NCBI GenBank assembly: GCA_947073285.1
Contig: CAMTJT010000016.1
Span: 1-44,680, forward strand
From: an uncultured Clostridium sp.
GTDB taxonomy: Bacteria > Bacillota > Clostridia > TANB77 > CAG-508
Reading direction: 5' to 3'
DNA: 44,680 bases
In this document: one piece after another, positions 8,374-18,005 of the stretch
Layout: each line of letters begins with the position of its first letter
Position numbering within the stretch: position 1 is the first letter of the stretch
Notes under the pieces: model-generated
Told to the model about the DNA's origin: nothing
Seen by the model: only the letters and a program-made list of their open reading frames with translations
The model's database searches: none
Position numbers and translations under genes: made by a program

Positions 8374-9468
8374 ATGTCAGATAAAACTAAAAATGTAGTA
8401 GTTACTATTACATTTCTTGTGTTTATAATTTTGCTTTTTCTAATAAATGTACTAAAGCCAAGTAGAGAAATTTCTCAAACAGAAAGAAGAAAGCTTGCTC
8501 AGTTTCCAAAGATAACTGCTCAAAAAATATTCAATGGAAGTTTTAGCAAAGAATTTGAAAATTACGCAACAGACCAAATCGTAAAAAGAGAAGAATTTAG
8601 AAAGTTAAAATCAGTAGCAGAACTTAATTTGTTTAGAAAAAAAGATAACAATGGCATTTATGAATATAAAGATAGTATTGTTAAAATAGAATATCCATTA
8701 AATGAAAACTCTATTTTAAATGCAGCAAATAAAATAAATGAAATACAAAAAAATTATTTTGCAGGTAAAAAAAGCTATTATGCTATTGTACCAGATAAAA
8801 ACTATTTTACAGACAAAACTAAATATATTAGTATGGATTATGAAAAATTAGAGCAAATCATGAAGCAAAATATGCAAGATGTAGAATACATTAATCTTTT
8901 TGATTGCTTAGAATTAGAAGATTATTATAGAACAGATATCCACTGGAAACAAGAAAATTTGCAAAAAGTAGTAGAGAAAATAAGTAGACAAATGGGCTTT
9001 AAAAATAGATTAACGAAAGGCTTTACTAAAGAACCAGTAATAGAATTTGAAGGGCTTTATGCAGGGCAATTGCCTTTAGCAACAAGAAAAGATGAAATTT
9101 GTATTTTAACTAACGAAACAATCCAAAAGGCAAGTGTATATTCTTATGAAACAAATAAAGAAACAAGTATTTATGATAAAGAAAAACTAAGTAGTAATGA
9201 TAAATATGATATTTATTTATCAGGTCCTACTCCACTAATTACCATTACAAATCCAGAGGCTAAAACAGATAAAGAACTAATTGTATTTAGAGATTCCTTT
9301 GCAAGTAGTTTAGTACCTCTATTTACAGAAGCATATCGTAAAATAACATTAATAGATATTAGATATATGAGAAGTAAAGATATAGAAAAGTATATAGAAA
9401 TAAAAGACCAAGAGATATTATATTTATATAGTACTTTGGTTTTGAATAATAGTAATATTTTAAAGTAA
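8374..9468 (+). CDS. DHHW-family protein (AlgX/AlgJ-like, SGNH fold)
   Basis: 364 aa with an N-terminal membrane anchor (about residues 8-27: VVVTITFLVFIILLFLINVL) and an external domain. The motif TDIHWK (about residue 189) is the DHHW signature with Ile in place of the first His. A later IVFRDSFASSLVPLF block (about 308-322) is the expected Ser-containing segment. DHHW proteins act with MBOAT enzymes to place acetyl groups on extracellular polymers. The gene lies downstream of the MBOAT gene with its own AAAAGGAG site. Its product is probably the extracytoplasmic partner, with exact chemistry inferred from the family. Confidence 0.85.
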   Translation: MSDKTKNVVVTITFLVFIILLFLINVLKPSREISQTERRKLAQFPKITAQKIFNGSFSKEFENYATDQIVKREEFRKLKSVAELNLFRKKDNNGIYEYKDSIVKIEYPLNENSILNAANKINEIQKNYFAGKKSYYAIVPDKNYFTDKTKYISMDYEKLEQIMKQNMQDVEYINLFDCLELEDYYRTDIHWKQENLQKVVEKISRQMGFKNRLTKGFTKEPVIEFEGLYAGQLPLATRKDEICILTNETIQKASVYSYETNKETSIYDKEKLSSNDKYDIYLSGPTPLITITNPEAKTDKELIVFRDSFASSLVPLFTEAYRKITLIDIRYMRSKDIEKYIEIKDQEILYLYSTLVLNNSNILK

Positions 9469-9475
9469 AATATAG

Positions 9476-9499
9476 GAGGATTCCTAGCTAGGAATCCTC
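9476..9499. terminator. Palindromic terminator between convergent genes
   Basis: Perfect palindrome GAGGATTCCTAGCTAGGAATCCTC between the DHHW gene and the - strand gene at 9524. It can form on either strand, with a T-containing tail mainly on the - strand. Confidence 0.7.
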
Positions 9500-9523
9500 T
9501 TAAAAGTGCTTATTCTGTATTAA

Positions 9524-9784
9524 TTACAAATAGTTTGTAGAAGCAGCAGCAGTTACAAAATACGAGAGATGTTTCGTATGAGCTTCTGAGTCAATGGAAA
9601 CCCCTACATACCAAACTTCACCATTTACTGTTTTTTGGTAAAAGTGTGATGCACCAATATCCATAAGTTGCTGAAACATTGCTTCAAGATCCTCAGGTGT
9701 TTCTTCGGGAAAGTTGTCTGTTAGAGCTTTCCGCAGATCGGCTTGTTCTTCTTGTGAGATAGTAGGCACAATTTTTTGAGACAT
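9524..9784 (-). CDS. Small hypothetical protein, 86 aa, antisense cassette
   Basis: Family not recognised. The frame is open up to 9904, but the ATG at 9784 (MSQKIVPTISQEEQADL) is chosen because TGGAGG lies about 12 bp upstream and the promoter at 9821-9849 would place the longer version before the transcript. The N-terminal two thirds is acidic and helical, and the last third is beta-like (GEVWYVGVSIDSE). It is a solitary - strand gene with its own promoter and palindromic terminator and contains one in-frame CGG (Arg in LRKA, complement of 9731-9733). Codon use is mixed and GC-richer than the neighbours. Confidence 0.7.
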   Translation of the reverse strand: MSQKIVPTISQEEQADLRKALTDNFPEETPEDLEAMFQQLMDIGASHFYQKTVNGEVWYVGVSIDSEAHTKHLSYFVTAAASTNYL

Positions 9785-9820
9785 AATAAGAATAAACCTC
9801 CATATAAAAAATGTACAAAT

Positions 9821-9849
9821 ATAATAACACAATTTGTAGAAAAAAGCAA
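9821..9849 (-). promoter_or_regulatory. Sigma-A-type promoter of the 9524-9784 gene
   Basis: On the - strand TTGCTT (9849-9844), 17-bp spacer, TATTAT (9826-9821). Confidence 0.7.
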
Positions 9850-9952
9850 ATGTTAATTTTAGTTGACAAATTTCCAAGTGAAATTGGTAGATTGCAACAA
9901 TCAAAAATGATATAATAAGAACAAATTAAAGAAGAAAAGGAAGGAATTATAA

Positions 9953-11002
9953 ATGATGAAAAATAATGAAGGGAAAATAGCTATACTAATATTAATTGCA
10001 ATTGTGGTAACAATTTTAGTTTCTATACTAGTATTTATTATCAATAGAGATAAAAACTATAAAATAATATTTTTTGCATTTGGAAAAAAAGAAGAGATGC
10101 TATTTCAAAAAGAATATAGTATTAGTGAAGTAGAGGATATTAATGTAATTGCAACTTCTTCAAAAGTAAAAGTGGTAGAAGGGACAAATGATAAAGTAAA
10201 AATAACAGTCTATGGAGCAGAAGGAGAAACTGTAAAATCAGGAATGCAGGATAAAAAATTGAATGTAGAAAAAGAAAATAATAGGTTATATATATTGGCA
10301 CTTTTCATTTATTATAGAGAAGAAATTATTATAGAATTACCAAAAGAATATAGTAATAAATTACAAATAAAAACTTCAAGTGGAAATGTAGAAATGATAG
10401 ATTTAGAAGAAGCAAGTATACAAGTAGAAACTACTTCTGGAAAAATAACTTGTGGAAATATGAAAAATGGTAATTTAAAAACTACTTCTGGTGGAATTGT
10501 AGTGCAAGATAGTCAAACTCTAAATGCTAGATCTACTTCTGGAAAAATTACAACAGGAAATATTTTAGAAGCAAACATGCAAACTACTTCTGGAAATATT
10601 ATAGCAGAGAATGTTATAAGAGGAAATTTACACACTACCTCTGGAAAAATTGAAATAGAATCTTTAAAAGAAGGAGAGGCAAAAGCTACTTCTGGTAAGA
10701 TAAAAATAGGAGAGGCAGATAATATAGTGGTTCAAAATACTTCAGGAGGTATCAGTATAAATAAGATAAATGGTTCTTGTGATTTAGTTTCAAAATCTGG
10801 AAGTATTAAAATAGAGGAATTAAACATTAGTAATGATTCTACTATAAGAACAACATCAGGAAGTGTACAAGTTGTAAATGGAGAAAATATGTATATAGAA
10901 ACAACTACTAATTCAGGTTCTGTAAAAGTAAATGAAAGTGATAGAAAGGCAGAAAATGAATTGAAAATTCAAACAACTTCTGGAAGTATTCGTGTAAATT
11001 AG
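9953..11002 (+). CDS. DUF4097-like putative adhesin, membrane-anchored
   Basis: 349 aa with one N-terminal membrane helix (about residues 9-30) and an external beta-rich domain. From about residue 140 onward the motif TTSGKI/TTSGGI/TTSGNI recurs every 20-25 residues, at least nine times, each starting a short beta strand. This is typical of the DUF4097/LiaG-type beta-helix. It probably lies at the cell surface, with role unknown (envelope-stress-linked in some Bacillota). The start is ATG 9953, though ATG 9956 is equally placed, after an AAGGAAGG site. No in-frame CGG. Confidence 0.8.
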   Translation: MMKNNEGKIAILILIAIVVTILVSILVFIINRDKNYKIIFFAFGKKEEMLFQKEYSISEVEDINVIATSSKVKVVEGTNDKVKITVYGAEGETVKSGMQDKKLNVEKENNRLYILALFIYYREEIIIELPKEYSNKLQIKTSSGNVEMIDLEEASIQVETTSGKITCGNMKNGNLKTTSGGIVVQDSQTLNARSTSGKITTGNILEANMQTTSGNIIAENVIRGNLHTTSGKIEIESLKEGEAKATSGKIKIGEADNIVVQNTSGGISINKINGSCDLVSKSGSIKIEELNISNDSTIRTTSGSVQVVNGENMYIETTTNSGSVKVNESDRKAENELKIQTTSGSIRVN

Positions 11003-11136
11003 TATTTTTTACTTATTTTAAAATTAGAAAGTAGTTTTTTAGAGTATTGCTAGAATATTGTAGTATTTAAAAGTGAAAATACTAGACGAAGTTTTTATCT
11101 TAATATATAATAAAGGTAAAAATAAGGAGAATGAAG

Positions 11137-12582
11137 ATGAGAATAGGAATTGATATAGATAATGTGATAGCAAACTTTGATGACGTTTTATTAAAAGAAT
11201 ATTTAAAACATGATAAGCAATTGAGAAATACTGGAATTATAAACGAAAATCCAGAAAGAATAAGAAATGGTATGTTTGACTGGTCTAAACAAGAGGAAGA
11301 AGAATTCTATTATCATAATATAGAAAAAGTTGCTCAAAGTTTAAAGCCAATTTCAGATGCAGGTTATTATATTAAAAGATTAAAACAAGAAGGAAATCAA
11401 ATATATATTATATCTGGAAGGGATAATGGAGAATATCAAAATCCATATGAACTAACTAAAAACTGGTTAGCTAAATACAAAATAGAATATGATAAGCTTA
11501 TTTTAACAAATGCTTATTATAAAATTGAAAAAGTACAAGAATGTATTAAAAATAATATAGATATTATGATAGAAGATAATATTGCTACTTGCTTGGAAAT
11601 GGTGAAAAATGGAATTAAAGTATATGCTATGAATACTAGATATAACCAAAAAGAAAAATCATTAGAAAGAGTTTCTAAATGGAAAGAAATATATGAAAAA
11701 ATAGTACAACAATATCCAAAAACTGCCTCTCCAAAATTGCATGTTATCTTAGATACAGACACCTATAATGAATGTGATGACCAATTTGCACTTAGCTATC
11801 TATTAAAATCACAAGACAGATTTTGTATAGATGCAATTACTGTAGCACCATATCATCATGATAATGATATATCTATTCAAGAGGGAATAGAAAAAAGTTA
11901 TCAAGAAATTATTAAAATTTGTAAATGGTGTAATTTTGAAACAGATAATAAAGTATTTAGGGGATGTACTGACTATGTAGCAGAGGGGTATCAAGAAGAA
12001 AATGAGGCAGTAAATAAAATAATAGAAATTGCTAGTATAAATGATAAAACTTACATATTGGCAATAGGGGCAATTACTAATATTGCAAGAGCTATTCAAA
12101 AAGCACCTCAAATTATTTCGAAAATAGAGGTGATTTGGCTAGGAGGAAATAGCTTTTTGAGTAAAGATAATCAAGAATTTAATTTTAAACAAGATATACA
12201 AGCAGTAAAAATAGTATTAGAATCAAAAGTAGAACTTACCATTATTCCATGCAAAAATGTAGCATCTAATTTACGAACATCTATCTATGAATTAGAACAT
12301 TTCTTAAAAGGAAAAAGTGAATTATGTGATTATTTGTGTCAAAGGTTTTATAATGATGGAATACATGGAATACAAGAAAGAAGAGTTATTTGGGATATTA
12401 GTGCAATTGCATATTTGATAAATCAACAATGGTTTGAAATAAGTAAAAAGAGTTGCCCAAGAGTTGGTAAAAATACTAGCTATGAACTAACACAAAATAA
12501 TCATGAAATAACAGTGGTTGATTATTTAAATGTAAATAAAATTTTTAATGATTTATTTGAAAAGTTAAGTAAAAAGGAGTAA
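11137..12582 (+). CDS. Fusion: HAD 5'(3')-nucleotidase-like domain plus inosine/uridine nucleoside hydrolase-like domain
   Basis: Residues 1-185 are a HAD phosphatase of the NT5C type: RIGIDIDNVIANFDD with the DxD nucleophile region, IYIISGRDN (motif II Ser) and IMIEDN (motif IV Asp-Asn). From about residue 200, LHVILDTDTYNECDDQFAL is the Ca-binding N-terminus of ribonucleoside hydrolases (DTDxxxDDxxAL), followed by ILAIGAITNIARAI and EVIWLGGN. One chain could thus dephosphorylate a (deoxy)nucleotide and then cleave the N-glycosidic bond, a salvage or clean-up role by inference. ATG 11137 is preferred over ATG 11131 because AAGGAG ends only 1 bp before the latter. An HD gene follows after 6 bp. 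Confidence 0.85.
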   Translation: MRIGIDIDNVIANFDDVLLKEYLKHDKQLRNTGIINENPERIRNGMFDWSKQEEEEFYYHNIEKVAQSLKPISDAGYYIKRLKQEGNQIYIISGRDNGEYQNPYELTKNWLAKYKIEYDKLILTNAYYKIEKVQECIKNNIDIMIEDNIATCLEMVKNGIKVYAMNTRYNQKEKSLERVSKWKEIYEKIVQQYPKTASPKLHVILDTDTYNECDDQFALSYLLKSQDRFCIDAITVAPYHHDNDISIQEGIEKSYQEIIKICKWCNFETDNKVFRGCTDYVAEGYQEENEAVNKIIEIASINDKTYILAIGAITNIARAIQKAPQIISKIEVIWLGGNSFLSKDNQEFNFKQDIQAVKIVLESKVELTIIPCKNVASNLRTSIYELEHFLKGKSELCDYLCQRFYNDGIHGIQERRVIWDISAIAYLINQQWFEISKKSCPRVGKNTSYELTQNNHEITVVDYLNVNKIFNDLFEKLSKKE

Positions 12583-12588
12583 TAAAAA

Positions 12589-13164
12589 ATGCAACTAACT
12601 AGTCAAAAAGCAAGAGAAATATTAGAAGAAAAAAGGGAAAAAGCTAGTAATAAAAAGTGGATAGACCATCCTATATGTGTAGGAAATACGGCAGCTAAAA
12701 TTGCAGAAAGTTTAAAATTAGATAGTGAAAAAGCAAGAACTTTAGGATACATTCATGATATAGGAAAACTAGTAGGAGATGCTAAAAGTCATGATATCAA
12801 TGGATATTATTATATAAAACAATTAGGGTATGATGAGGAATATGCTAATATTTGTTTAACACATTCTTATTTGAATAATGATGTAAATTGTACAGCAGGT
12901 GGAGTGCCAGAAGAAATTCCTTTTAGAATAGAATTTATCAAAAATCATGAATATACAGTATATGAAAAATTGATTAATTTATGTGATTTAATGTGTACAG
13001 ATGTAACCATGACTGTAGACAAAAGGCTAATTGATATTATGATAAGAAAAGGGGCTTTTGAAAATACACAATATCATATAAAACAAACCTATAAACTAAA
13101 ACAATATTTTGATGAGATGCTTGGATTTAACATATATGATTTATTTCCTAATATTGTTTTGTAA
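12589..13164 (+). CDS. HD-domain phosphohydrolase
   Basis: 191 aa with the HD signature IDHPICVGNTAAKIAESL (first His about residue 25), GYIHDIGKL (HD pair about residues 57-58), LTHSY (about 91-95) and a C-terminal Asp in NLCDLMCTD. It is probably a cytoplasmic metal-dependent phosphohydrolase acting on nucleotides or related compounds. Its gene starts 6 bp after the nucleotidase/nucleoside hydrolase fusion, so they share an operon and probably a nucleotide-processing pathway. Confidence 0.82.
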   Translation: MQLTSQKAREILEEKREKASNKKWIDHPICVGNTAAKIAESLKLDSEKARTLGYIHDIGKLVGDAKSHDINGYYYIKQLGYDEEYANICLTHSYLNNDVNCTAGGVPEEIPFRIEFIKNHEYTVYEKLINLCDLMCTDVTMTVDKRLIDIMIRKGAFENTQYHIKQTYKLKQYFDEMLGFNIYDLFPNIVL

Positions 13165-13189
13165 TTTTAGTAGCCAATAAACTCTAAAG

Positions 13190-13222
13190 AAGAAGGAAAC
13201 CTAAAAAGCAGGTTCCCTTCTT
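13190..13222. terminator. Terminator between convergent genes
   Basis: AAGAAGGAAACCT (13190-13202) pairs with AGGTTCCCTTCTT (13210-13222) with one G-U type mismatch. It serves the HD gene and the - strand gene at 13270. Confidence 0.65.
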
Positions 13223-13269
13223 AAAAGATAAAACAGTAATTATTCAGTTCTAGAAAAATGTACTACATC

Positions 13270-14361
13270 TTATTTAGTTTCAGCAGAATTTACCACTTTT
13301 TTTACCATACGAAGGTACTCAATAGCCTTATCAGCTCCCCAAGCATGAATGCCCCGTTTTACGTTTGTGGGAAGAATACCAGAATCAAAATGTTTAAGTT
13401 GAATTCCAATATCTCCACACCACTTGGTAACATCTTCACTACTAAAAATTGCCATATCAAAAGGCTTAAAATTTTCTTGCCATTCAATGGAAATAACACG
13501 TTTTCTCCAACCGATTAAAATGTCACCATCAGAGGTATGAAACAAAAACCAAGGAATATAGTCTAAATCAGGCAGATAGCCATTAGGCAATAAGTCAAAC
13601 TTAGGTTTTTCGTCATATACCAAATCAACAAGGCATCTTGAGAGTTTGTCAATTTCGAGGTGATGGTAATAGGTTTTCTTGCATGTTTCATGAGCAATTT
13701 TTCCATTTACTAAATCAAAAGAGACGTTTTTTCTTAAATCTGTCATAGTAAATTTTTTACCACAGCAAGGGCAAACATCTCCCTTTTTAGGAACTAAAGC
13801 TCTGTAAGAAGATGCAAAACCATTTTTAGACAGAAGAGACTTGTAATAAAACACAGAACAGACTTTAGGTACATCTTTAGCAGGTATCTCAGTTTCAGTG
13901 ATAGTAAGTACTTGACCAAATATATCTAGGTAATAACGGCCTAGTACAATAAATTCGTTTAGGTATTTATTTCTTGCTTTGTGCCAAAGTCTTCTATAAT
14001 CAAGCATTTTATGAAAAGTACCCAAATTTTTAAGAGAACTTTCAATCCCTTCTATAGTGTCAAACTCTGTCCAAGGAACAGTAAATTCACGCTTTTCATA
14101 AGATACTTCAACTGGGAGATATGAGCTTAAGTCTTCAGCATTTCTAGAAAGCTCTCTACCTCTCCAAGTATAAAGCAGAGCTGTTTCTTCAGAAAAAATA
14201 GGCTCTCCATAAATGTTAAAGCTTTTAGGAATAAGAGTTTCTCCTTGGCAAGTAATTTTCATTGTCTTAGGGTCTGCCAAATACTTTAAAGAAATGTGTC
14301 CCCAAGTATCATTCGACGAATTTCCAACTAGTTCAATGCGACGAGTTTCGTGAATTTTCAT
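13270..14361 (-). CDS. Hypothetical protein with a CxxC...HxxxC zinc-knuckle motif, 363 aa, antisense cassette
   Basis: Family not recognised. Near residue 195 there is CPCCGKKF, followed about 30 residues later by AHETC. Together they look like a Cys3His/Cys4 zinc-binding knuckle within a larger globular protein. Other parts are mixed alpha/beta with many aromatics (YIPWFLFH, WRKRVISIEW), and no membrane segment is seen. ATG at 14361 follows GGGAGG. It is a solitary - strand gene, GC-richer than its neighbours, with one in-frame CGG (Arg in VKRGI, complement of 13354-13356). A TTTACA element lies about 90 bp upstream but the -10 is weak, so the promoter is not called. Confidence 0.72.
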   Translation of the reverse strand: MKIHETRRIELVGNSSNDTWGHISLKYLADPKTMKITCQGETLIPKSFNIYGEPIFSEETALLYTWRGRELSRNAEDLSSYLPVEVSYEKREFTVPWTEFDTIEGIESSLKNLGTFHKMLDYRRLWHKARNKYLNEFIVLGRYYLDIFGQVLTITETEIPAKDVPKVCSVFYYKSLLSKNGFASSYRALVPKKGDVCPCCGKKFTMTDLRKNVSFDLVNGKIAHETCKKTYYHHLEIDKLSRCLVDLVYDEKPKFDLLPNGYLPDLDYIPWFLFHTSDGDILIGWRKRVISIEWQENFKPFDMAIFSSEDVTKWCGDIGIQLKHFDSGILPTNVKRGIHAWGADKAIEYLRMVKKVVNSAETK

Positions 14362-14683
14362 TACTAAAACCTCCCAAAAAATGTTAGATAAAATGATGTG
14401 TTTAAAAAGGTTTTGCTAAATTACTGTAAAATCTTTTCACCTCCTAAAAAATACAATTGCATTTTTTTATATGCTATAATTGCTAAGAATGAAGAAATTA
14501 TAGCATAAATTAACATAAACTTCAACTGCTTAAAGATAAAAAAATATGCACAGCTACTAAATAAACTAGCTTTGAAAAGGATATAAATTTCAAAAATGTA
14601 CTTTACAAAATTACATTTTAAATATATTATAATAAAAATTGTAACAATACTAATGTTTCTAAGTGACAAAAGGAGGAAAATAA
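14362..14683. other. 322-bp divergent intergenic region
   Basis: It holds the 5' region of the - strand gene at 13270 and the upstream region of the ABC exporter. It is very AT-rich. An AAAATACAATTGCATTTTTT-like hairpin lies near 14445-14475. No convincing gene is seen on either strand. Confidence 0.4.
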
Positions 14684-15623
14684 GTGAAAAATATTATAGA
14701 AGTAAAAAGCTTAACAAAAGAATATAAAAACTTAAAAGCAGTAGATGACTTATCTTTTGAGGTAAAAGAAGGAGAAATTTTAGGCTTACTTCGGACCAAA
14801 TGGAAGTGGTAAATCAACGACAATTAATTGTATTTTATCATTACTTAAATATACAAATGGTACCATTAAGATATTTGGTGATGAAATGAAACCAAATGCG
14901 TATCATATAAAAAAAGAGATAGGTGTAGTTTTTCAAGATGTAGCAGTATTTGAGGAACTAAATGTTTATGATAATATTGACTATTTTTGCGGTTTATACA
15001 TTAAAGATAAGCAAAAAAGAAAAGAATATATAGAAGATGCCATTCAGTTAGTAGGATTACAAGAATTTAAAAAGTTTTATCCAAAACAACTATCAGGTGG
15101 TCTTTTGAGAAGATTAAACATTGCTTGTGGTATTAGCCACAAACCCAAATTAATCTTTTTAGATGAGCCAACAGTAGCAGTTGACCCACAAAGTAGAAAC
15201 AATATATTAGATGGGATTAAAACCTTAAGACAAAAGGGGGCTACAATAGTATATACTACACATTATATGGAAGAGGTAGAAATTCTTTGTGATAGAGTTA
15301 TTATTTTAGATAAAGGAAAAGTAATTGCTTCTGGCACAAATGATGAATTAAAACAACTTGCTCAAATTGAAGAAAAAGTAAGTGTAGAAATAGATGCACT
15401 AGAAGAAAGAGTGATAGAAGAAATAAAGAAATTTTCTAATGTAGAAGAATTAGAATATCATAATCAAGTTTTAGTAATTAAATACAAAAAAGGCAAAAAT
15501 AATTTAGTTGGGTTAATAGATTATTTAAAAAAAGAGAAAGTAGGGTATCGTAAAATTTATTCAGAAAGGCCAACACTAAATGATGTATTTTTAGAGCTTA
15601 CAGGGAAAGGACTACGTGACTAA
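14684..15623 (+). CDS. ABC transporter ATP-binding protein (ABC-2 exporter), needs +1 shift at CGG 14792
   Basis: Start GTG 14684 after AGGAGG. The zero frame reads 36 codons to ...EILGLL, then CGG at 14792 and a stop five codons later. Skipping C14792 gives GPNGSGKSTT, a perfect Walker A, and the frame stays open to 15623 (312 aa). Downstream are the signature LSGGLLRRLNIA and Walker B LIFLDEPTVAVDP followed by the switch His in TTHYMEE. It is the nucleotide-binding subunit for the two permeases that follow; its stop overlaps the next ATG. Apart from the single base the gene is intact, with every motif conserved, so it is annotated as a functional frameshifted gene rather than a pseudogene. 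Confidence 0.9.
14792..14794 (+). other. +1 frameshift site CTT-CGG-A (Leu, then Gly)
   Basis: The extra C at 14792 precedes the GGA of the Walker A glycine. The zero frame ends five codons later. Confidence 0.9.
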
Positions 15624-16816
15624 TGTTTATACATAATTTAAAATATGCCCTAAAAACTCTTTTTAAAAATAAAATGCTAATATTTTGGACTTTTGCCTTT
15701 CCAATTATATTAGGAACTTTTTTTAATATGGCTTTTTCTGATATTGAGAAAAATGAAAAATTAGATATTATTGATATTGCAATTGTAGAAACAGAAGAAT
15801 TTAACAACAATGAAATATGGAAAAAAACTTTTGAATTACTAAGTGACGAAAAAAGTGAAGAAAAAATGTTTAACACAAACTATGTAACAAAACAAGAGGC
15901 AGAAAATTTATTAAAAGAAAATAAAATTACAGGTTATTTATTATTAGAAGAAAAGCCAAAAGTAATTGTAAGTACCAGTGGAATTAATCAAACTGTACTC
16001 AAATATGTTACAGAAGAAATTGCACAAACACAAGAAATTATAACTAGTAAAATAGAAATCAAAATACAAGAAACTATTATGCAAAATCCATCTCAAATGG
16101 GAAATATAGAGCAACTAACTACGCAAATTTATGAAGATACCATAAAAATGATAGAAGACCAAAGCCTTAATATTCAAGATATATCAAGTAGTCATTTAAG
16201 TTATACAATGGTAGAGTTTTATACTTTAATTGCTATGACTTGTTTGTATGGCGGAATACTTGGAATGGTAGCAGTAAATCAAAATTTAGCTAATATGAGT
16301 GCTACTGGAAAAAGAGTTGCAGTAAGTCCTACTTCAAAAGCAAAATTAATTTTCAGTAGTAGTATAGCAAGCTATTTAACACAGCTTGTAGGTATTGCAT
16401 TACTATTTGTATATACTATTTTTGTACTTAAAGTAGACTATGGAGATAATTTACTACTTATTATTTTACTTACCTTAGTTGGATGCCTAGCAGGTTTAAC
16501 ATTAGGTATTACAATAGCTACTGTCATTAAATCAAATGATAATCTTAAAACTGGTATTGTAATAGCTGTTACTATGGCAGGATGTTTCTTATCAGGAATG
16601 ATGGGAATTACAATGAAATATGTGGTGGATAGAAATGTGCCAATTTTAAATAAATTAAATCCAGCAAGTATGATAACCGATGGCTTTTATTCATTATATT
16701 ATTATGATACTTTAGATAGATTTTATTTTAACATAGCTAGTTTACTCATTTTTGCCTTAATCATGTTACTGATTTCGATGTTTAGTTTAAGGAGGCAAAA
16801 GTATGATAGTATTTAA
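15623..16816 (+). CDS. ABC-2 type permease subunit
   Basis: 397 aa with the ABC-2 layout: one N-terminal membrane helix (about residues 18-38), a large external domain (about 45-190) and a C-terminal membrane bundle of about five helices (from about residue 195), ending in IFALIMLLISMFSLRRQK. ATG overlaps the ATPase stop (TAATG) and its own stop lies inside the next gene, so the three genes are translationally coupled. The substrate is unknown. Confidence 0.88.
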   Translation: MFIHNLKYALKTLFKNKMLIFWTFAFPIILGTFFNMAFSDIEKNEKLDIIDIAIVETEEFNNNEIWKKTFELLSDEKSEEKMFNTNYVTKQEAENLLKENKITGYLLLEEKPKVIVSTSGINQTVLKYVTEEIAQTQEIITSKIEIKIQETIMQNPSQMGNIEQLTTQIYEDTIKMIEDQSLNIQDISSSHLSYTMVEFYTLIAMTCLYGGILGMVAVNQNLANMSATGKRVAVSPTSKAKLIFSSSIASYLTQLVGIALLFVYTIFVLKVDYGDNLLLIILLTLVGCLAGLTLGITIATVIKSNDNLKTGIVIAVTMAGCFLSGMMGITMKYVVDRNVPILNKLNPASMITDGFYSLYYYDTLDRFYFNIASLLIFALIMLLISMFSLRRQKYDSI

Positions 16817-17945
16817 AACATTTTTAAAAGTATTAAATAGGTGTAAAGTACCAATTATTATGTACACAGCGTTTTTGCTATTTTTTGGAGTTTTTAACAT
16901 GACAACTAGTGATAATCAAGTAAACTTTACAGCTACTAAGCCAGACATTTTGATTATCAATCATGATGAAGAAATAGGGATTACTAAAAATTTAATAGAA
17001 TATATGAAAAATAATAGTAATATACAAGATATTAAAATGGAAGAGGAAGCAATAGAAGATGCACTTTTTTATAGAGATGTAAGCTATATTATTTATATTC
17101 CAGAAAATTTTAGAGAAGATTTTCTAGCAAAGAAAAATCCTAAAATAGAAATAAAAAGTACAGGAGATTATGAGGCAAGCTTAGCTAAATTGATGCTAGA
17201 GCGTTACTTAAAAGTAGCTAATAGCTACTATGAAACGAATATTTCAGAAGAGAAACTAATTGAAAATATTAATCATACATTAGCAAAACAAACTGAAATT
17301 CAGATTACATCTAAGTTGGATACAGATAGCCTAAATAATGCTACTTTTTATTACAATTTTGCAAGTTATAGCCTTTTAGCAGGTTGTGTATATGTAATTT
17401 GTTTAGTATTATCTAGTTTTAGAGAAAAGAAAATACAAAACAGAACAATGATTAGCAGTATGAAGTATAAAAAATATAATAGGCAATTATTGCTTTCTAA
17501 TGGATTATTTGCTATTGTACTTTGGATTTTTTATGTAATACTAAGTTTTATATTATTAGGTGAAGTAATGTTTACTATGCATGGACTAGTATATATATTA
17601 AATTCACTCATTTTTACATTGTGTGCTTTAACAATTGCATTTGTAATAGGAAATAGCATCAAAAATAAGAATGCAGTAAATGGAATTGTAAATGTAGTGG
17701 CATTAGGTTCTAGCTTTTTATGTGGTGCTTTTGTACCAATGGAACTTTTGCCAGATTTTGTACTAAAAATAGCACATATTTTACCATCTTATTGGTATAT
17801 TAAAACAAATGAGATATTAAAAACAACAGAAATAATTAACCTTGATACAATAATGCCAATATTAATTAACATAGGAATAGTATTTTGTTTTACTATAGTA
17901 TTTGCATTTATTTCTAATATTATGGCTAAAAAGAAAAGTACTTAG
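16803..17945 (+). CDS. ABC-2 type permease subunit, second copy
   Basis: 380 aa, same layout as the preceding permease: helix at about residues 14-34, external domain to about 180, then five or six helices to the C-terminus. It overlaps the preceding gene by 14 bp. The two permeases probably form a heterodimer driven by the ATPase at 14684, giving an exporter of unknown substrate such as a lipid, peptide or polysaccharide. Confidence 0.87.
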   Translation: MIVFKTFLKVLNRCKVPIIMYTAFLLFFGVFNMTTSDNQVNFTATKPDILIINHDEEIGITKNLIEYMKNNSNIQDIKMEEEAIEDALFYRDVSYIIYIPENFREDFLAKKNPKIEIKSTGDYEASLAKLMLERYLKVANSYYETNISEEKLIENINHTLAKQTEIQITSKLDTDSLNNATFYYNFASYSLLAGCVYVICLVLSSFREKKIQNRTMISSMKYKKYNRQLLLSNGLFAIVLWIFYVILSFILLGEVMFTMHGLVYILNSLIFTLCALTIAFVIGNSIKNKNAVNGIVNVVALGSSFLCGAFVPMELLPDFVLKIAHILPSYWYIKTNEILKTTEIINLDTIMPILINIGIVFCFTIVFAFISNIMAKKKST

Positions 17946-18005
17946 TTGAAAAAGAAAATGGCAAGAATATATTTTAAAAAAGTTTATAGAAAAGAGGAAA
18001 GAAAT

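Noticed and set aside
10380..10990. Recurring ACTTCTGG sequences as a DNA repeat or CRISPR
   Set aside because: They are the codons of the TTSG protein motif in the DUF4097-like gene, with irregular spacing.
14421..14669. Hydrophobic 82-aa frame on the - strand
   Set aside because: Very AT-rich, no ribosome binding site, low-complexity composition; likely chance.
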